From Lysobacterales bacterium (GTDB taxonomy: Bacteria; Pseudomonadota; Gammaproteobacteria; Xanthomonadales; S139-57), in contig JALWTZ010000112.1 in the NCBI GenBank assembly GCA_026993285.1, positions 1 to 7,877 of the forward strand: a stretch of 7,877 nucleotides of DNA, given 5' to 3'. The notes under the pieces are model-generated. The model worked only from the letters and a program-made list of their open reading frames with translations, did not search any database and had not been told where the DNA came from. Positions 6,016 through 7,877 of the stretch are shown piece by piece. The position numbers and the translations under genes were made by a program. How positions within the stretch are numbered: the first letter of the stretch is position 1; each line of letters opens with the position of its first letter.

Positions 6016-6060
6016 TGATCCTGTAACAAGCCATTTGCTTTCATTGTTAAGGAGTCAACC

Positions 6061-6645
6061 ATGGGTTTCTGGATTTTCCTCGGCGTACTGGCCCTGATCG
6101 TGTTCTACTTCATCGGCCTGTACAACCGGCTGGTGACCCTGCGCAACCTCTACAAGAACGCCTTTGCCCAGATCGATGTACAACTGACCCGGCGGCATGA
6201 TCTCATTCCCAATCTGGTGGAAACCGCCAAGGGCTACATGAAGCATGAGCGGGAAACGCTGGAAGCGGTCATTCAGGCCCGCAACGCCGCCGTTTCCGGA
6301 TTGAAGCATGCCAGCGGCAACCCCGGTGACCCGGAAGCCATGGCCCAGCTCAGCCAGGCAGAAACCGCGCTGACCCAGTCCCTGGGGCGTCTGTTTGCCC
6401 TGTCGGAAGCCTACCCCGATCTCAAGGCCAACCAGAACATGGCCCAGCTGATGGAAGAACTGACCAGCACCGAAAACCGGGTGGCCTTTGCCCGCCAGGC
6501 CTTCAATGATGCCGTGCTGGAGTACAACAATGCCCGGGAAGTCTTCCCTTCCTCCATCGTGGCCAACAACTTCGGTTTCAAGGCGGCGCAGTATCTGGAA
6601 ATTGAAGACGAGGCCAAGCGGGAAGTGCCCCAGGTCAGCTTCTGA
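6061..6645 (+). CDS. lemA: LemA family membrane protein
   Basis: This 194-residue protein has the normal length of the LemA family. A single N-terminal membrane anchor spans about residues 3-20 (FWIFLGVLALIVFYFIGL), followed by a long helical domain outside the membrane. Family hallmarks are visible: YNRLVTLRN, the QIDVQLTRRHDLIPNLVE segment at about 38-55, ALSEAYPDLKAN near 118-129, ELTSTENRVAFARQAFNDAV at about 135-154, and YNNAREVFPSSIVANNFGF near the end. Molecular function is unsettled; the family often sits beside M48 peptidases or TPM-domain proteins. The ATG has AAGGAG six bases upstream. It is followed after nine bases by an M48 peptidase, so the two are almost certainly co-transcribed. 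Family call is firm, function is not. Confidence 0.94.
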   Translation: MGFWIFLGVLALIVFYFIGLYNRLVTLRNLYKNAFAQIDVQLTRRHDLIPNLVETAKGYMKHERETLEAVIQARNAAVSGLKHASGNPGDPEAMAQLSQAETALTQSLGRLFALSEAYPDLKANQNMAQLMEELTSTENRVAFARQAFNDAVLEYNNAREVFPSSIVANNFGFKAAQYLEIEDEAKREVPQVSF

Positions 6646-6654
6646 CGGAAAGGC

Positions 6655-7877
6655 ATGAACTTTTTCGCCCATCAGGATCAGGCGCGCAAGACCAGCCGCA
6701 TGCTGGTCTTCCTGTTTTTTCTGGCTGTACTGGCCATCATTGCGGCCATTGATGCCATCATCTGGTGGGGCATGGGGCGCAGCCTGCCACCAGAGCAGCA
6801 ACTCGGCCTGCTGCTGAAAAGCAGCGCGCTGGTCGCCGCGGTCATCCTGATCGCCAGCCTGTTTCGCTCCGCCAGCCTGTCCGTGGGCGGTGGCAAGGTG
6901 GCCAGTAGCCTGGGTGGTACCCGCATCCTTCCGGGCGACCCGGACCCGTTGCACCAGCGCCTGCATAATGTGGTGGAAGAAATGGCCCTGGCCGCCGGCC
7001 TGCCGGTGCCGGAAGTCTATGTGCTGGAAAACGAGGAAGGCATCAACGCCTTCGCCGCCGGGCACCAGCCGGCCGATGCCGCCATTGCCGTGACCCGTGG
7101 CTGCCTGGAGCGGTTGAACCGGGAGGAACTGCAAGGCGTGATCGGGCACGAGTTTTCCCATATCCTCAATGGTGACATGCGCCTGAACATCCGCCTGATG
7201 GGCTGGCTCTACGGTATTCTGGTGCTGGCCATGATTGGCGAATTTCTCATGCGCGCCGGCTTCTACAGCGGCCACAGCCGACGCAGCCGTGACAACAATG
7301 GTGCCAGCATTGCCCTCATCGGCCTGCTGGTATTGGTGGTGGGCTATATCGGCCTGTTCTTCGGCCGGCTGATCAAGGCCGCGGTTTCCCGCCAGCGGGA
7401 ATACCTGGCGGATGCTTCCGCCGTGCAGTTCACCCGCAACCCGCAAGGCATTGCCAACGCGCTGAAGAAAATTGGTGGACTGTCCGCCCAATCCTATCTG
7501 GAAAACCCGAAAACCGAGGAAGTCAGCCATATGCTGTTTTCCACCGGCCTGCCCTCACTGGCCGGCCTGTTTGCCACCCACCCGCCCCTGGAAGAGCGCA
7601 TCCGCCGGCTGGACCCGGCCTTTCAGGCAGCAAGCACACGGCACGAAACACCCGCACAGCTCCAGCCAGGCCAGGTAGCCGGTTTTGCTGCGAGTGACCG
7701 CACGCCCACCGAGGCCGCGCATCAATTCAGCCAGCGAGCTGGCAGCCTGCCGGAAGCCGCTGTGCAGCAGGCCGAACAGCTTCGCACAGGCATGCGGACG
7801 GCTCTGGTTGAGGCCGCCCATCACCCGGCGCAGGCACCTGCACTGTTGATGGCATTACTGCTGGATGAGGACTCGCT
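6655..7877 (+). CDS. HtpX-like M48 family membrane metallopeptidase, 3' truncated by window edge
   Basis: The frame starts at ATG 6655 and stays open to the window end (407 complete codons). It encodes a zinc-dependent M48 membrane protease. The zinc and catalytic residues are seen: HEFSH at 165-169 (H165, E166, H169) and the third ligand E249 in RQREYLAD (246-253). Hydrophobic segments lie at about 16-39, 51-71, 180-199 and 217-237. The first pair precedes the protease domain and the second pair sits between HEFSH and E249, as in HtpX. The M48 core ends near HPPLEERIRRLDP (309-321). At least 85 further Ala/Gln-rich residues follow, longer than E. coli HtpX (about 290), so it is not HtpX itself. 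It probably belongs to the longer M48 proteins paired with LemA. The start has only a weak, close GGAAAGG and may depend on coupling to lemA. Substrate unknown. Confidence 0.93.
   Translation, partial: MNFFAHQDQARKTSRMLVFLFFLAVLAIIAAIDAIIWWGMGRSLPPEQQLGLLLKSSALVAAVILIASLFRSASLSVGGGKVASSLGGTRILPGDPDPLHQRLHNVVEEMALAAGLPVPEVYVLENEEGINAFAAGHQPADAAIAVTRGCLERLNREELQGVIGHEFSHILNGDMRLNIRLMGWLYGILVLAMIGEFLMRAGFYSGHSRRSRDNNGASIALIGLLVLVVGYIGLFFGRLIKAAVSRQREYLADASAVQFTRNPQGIANALKKIGGLSAQSYLENPKTEEVSHMLFSTGLPSLAGLFATHPPLEERIRRLDPAFQAASTRHETPAQLQPGQVAGFAASDRTPTEAAHQFSQRAGSLPEAAVQQAEQLRTGMRTALVEAAHHPAQAPALLMALLLDEDS

Noticed and set aside
6055..7530. A 491-codon minus-strand open frame antisense to lemA and the M48 protease
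   Set aside because: Its product is dominated by His, Gln and Gly with no recognisable domain, as expected for the complement of GC-rich coding DNA. The plus-strand frames carry unmistakable LemA and M48 motifs.

Overview
The window reads as ordinary chromosomal DNA of a GC-rich gammaproteobacterium. The main taxonomic clue is the left-edge gene: its last 138 residues match the C-terminal end of gammaproteobacterial ParC (topoisomerase IV subunit A) rather than GyrA. A rubrerythrin/rubredoxin set and a BicA-like SulP anion transporter would suit an organism that meets low oxygen and may take up bicarbonate (for example a sulfur-oxidising or purple lineage), but that placement is a weak inference. 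I saw no tRNA, rRNA, CRISPR array, insertion sequence or prophage gene. No stretch without a gene exceeds 190 bases.

Layout. (1) 1-419, plus strand: 3' end of parC. (2) 435-470: a strong two-part hairpin at the convergent parC/sulP junction, overlapping the end of sulP. (3) 4005 down to 443, minus strand: four genes in the order rubrerythrin, rubredoxin, rubredoxin reductase, SulP transporter. The first three are tightly coupled (11-base gap, then a 4-base GTGA overlap). The transporter follows 34 bases later and may also have its own promoter, with a perfect TATAAT at the end of the reductase gene. (4) 4006-4160: an AT-rich divergent control region. (5) 4161-4847, plus strand: an unrecognised protein with a small folded N-terminal domain and a Pro/Glu-rich tail carrying three copies of a short motif. 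(6) 5873 down to 4893, minus strand: an exported DUF3179 protein. (7) 5874-6060: a divergent intergenic region. (8) 6061-7877, plus strand: lemA followed 9 bases later by an HtpX-like M48 membrane metallopeptidase that runs off the right edge.

How the genes work together. The rubrerythrin cluster encodes a complete electron chain: NAD(P)H to a FAD reductase (RubB), to rubredoxin (RubA), to a diiron rubrerythrin that would reduce peroxide. Here the rubredoxin is a separate protein instead of a C-terminal domain of rubrerythrin. The lemA/M48 pair is a widespread membrane-protein and proteolysis module of poorly known role. The most promising little-described items are the 228-residue tail-repeat protein, the altered fourth-helix metal motif of the rubrerythrin, and the C-terminal extension of the M48 protease. 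I found no clear evidence of a wholly new multi-gene system.
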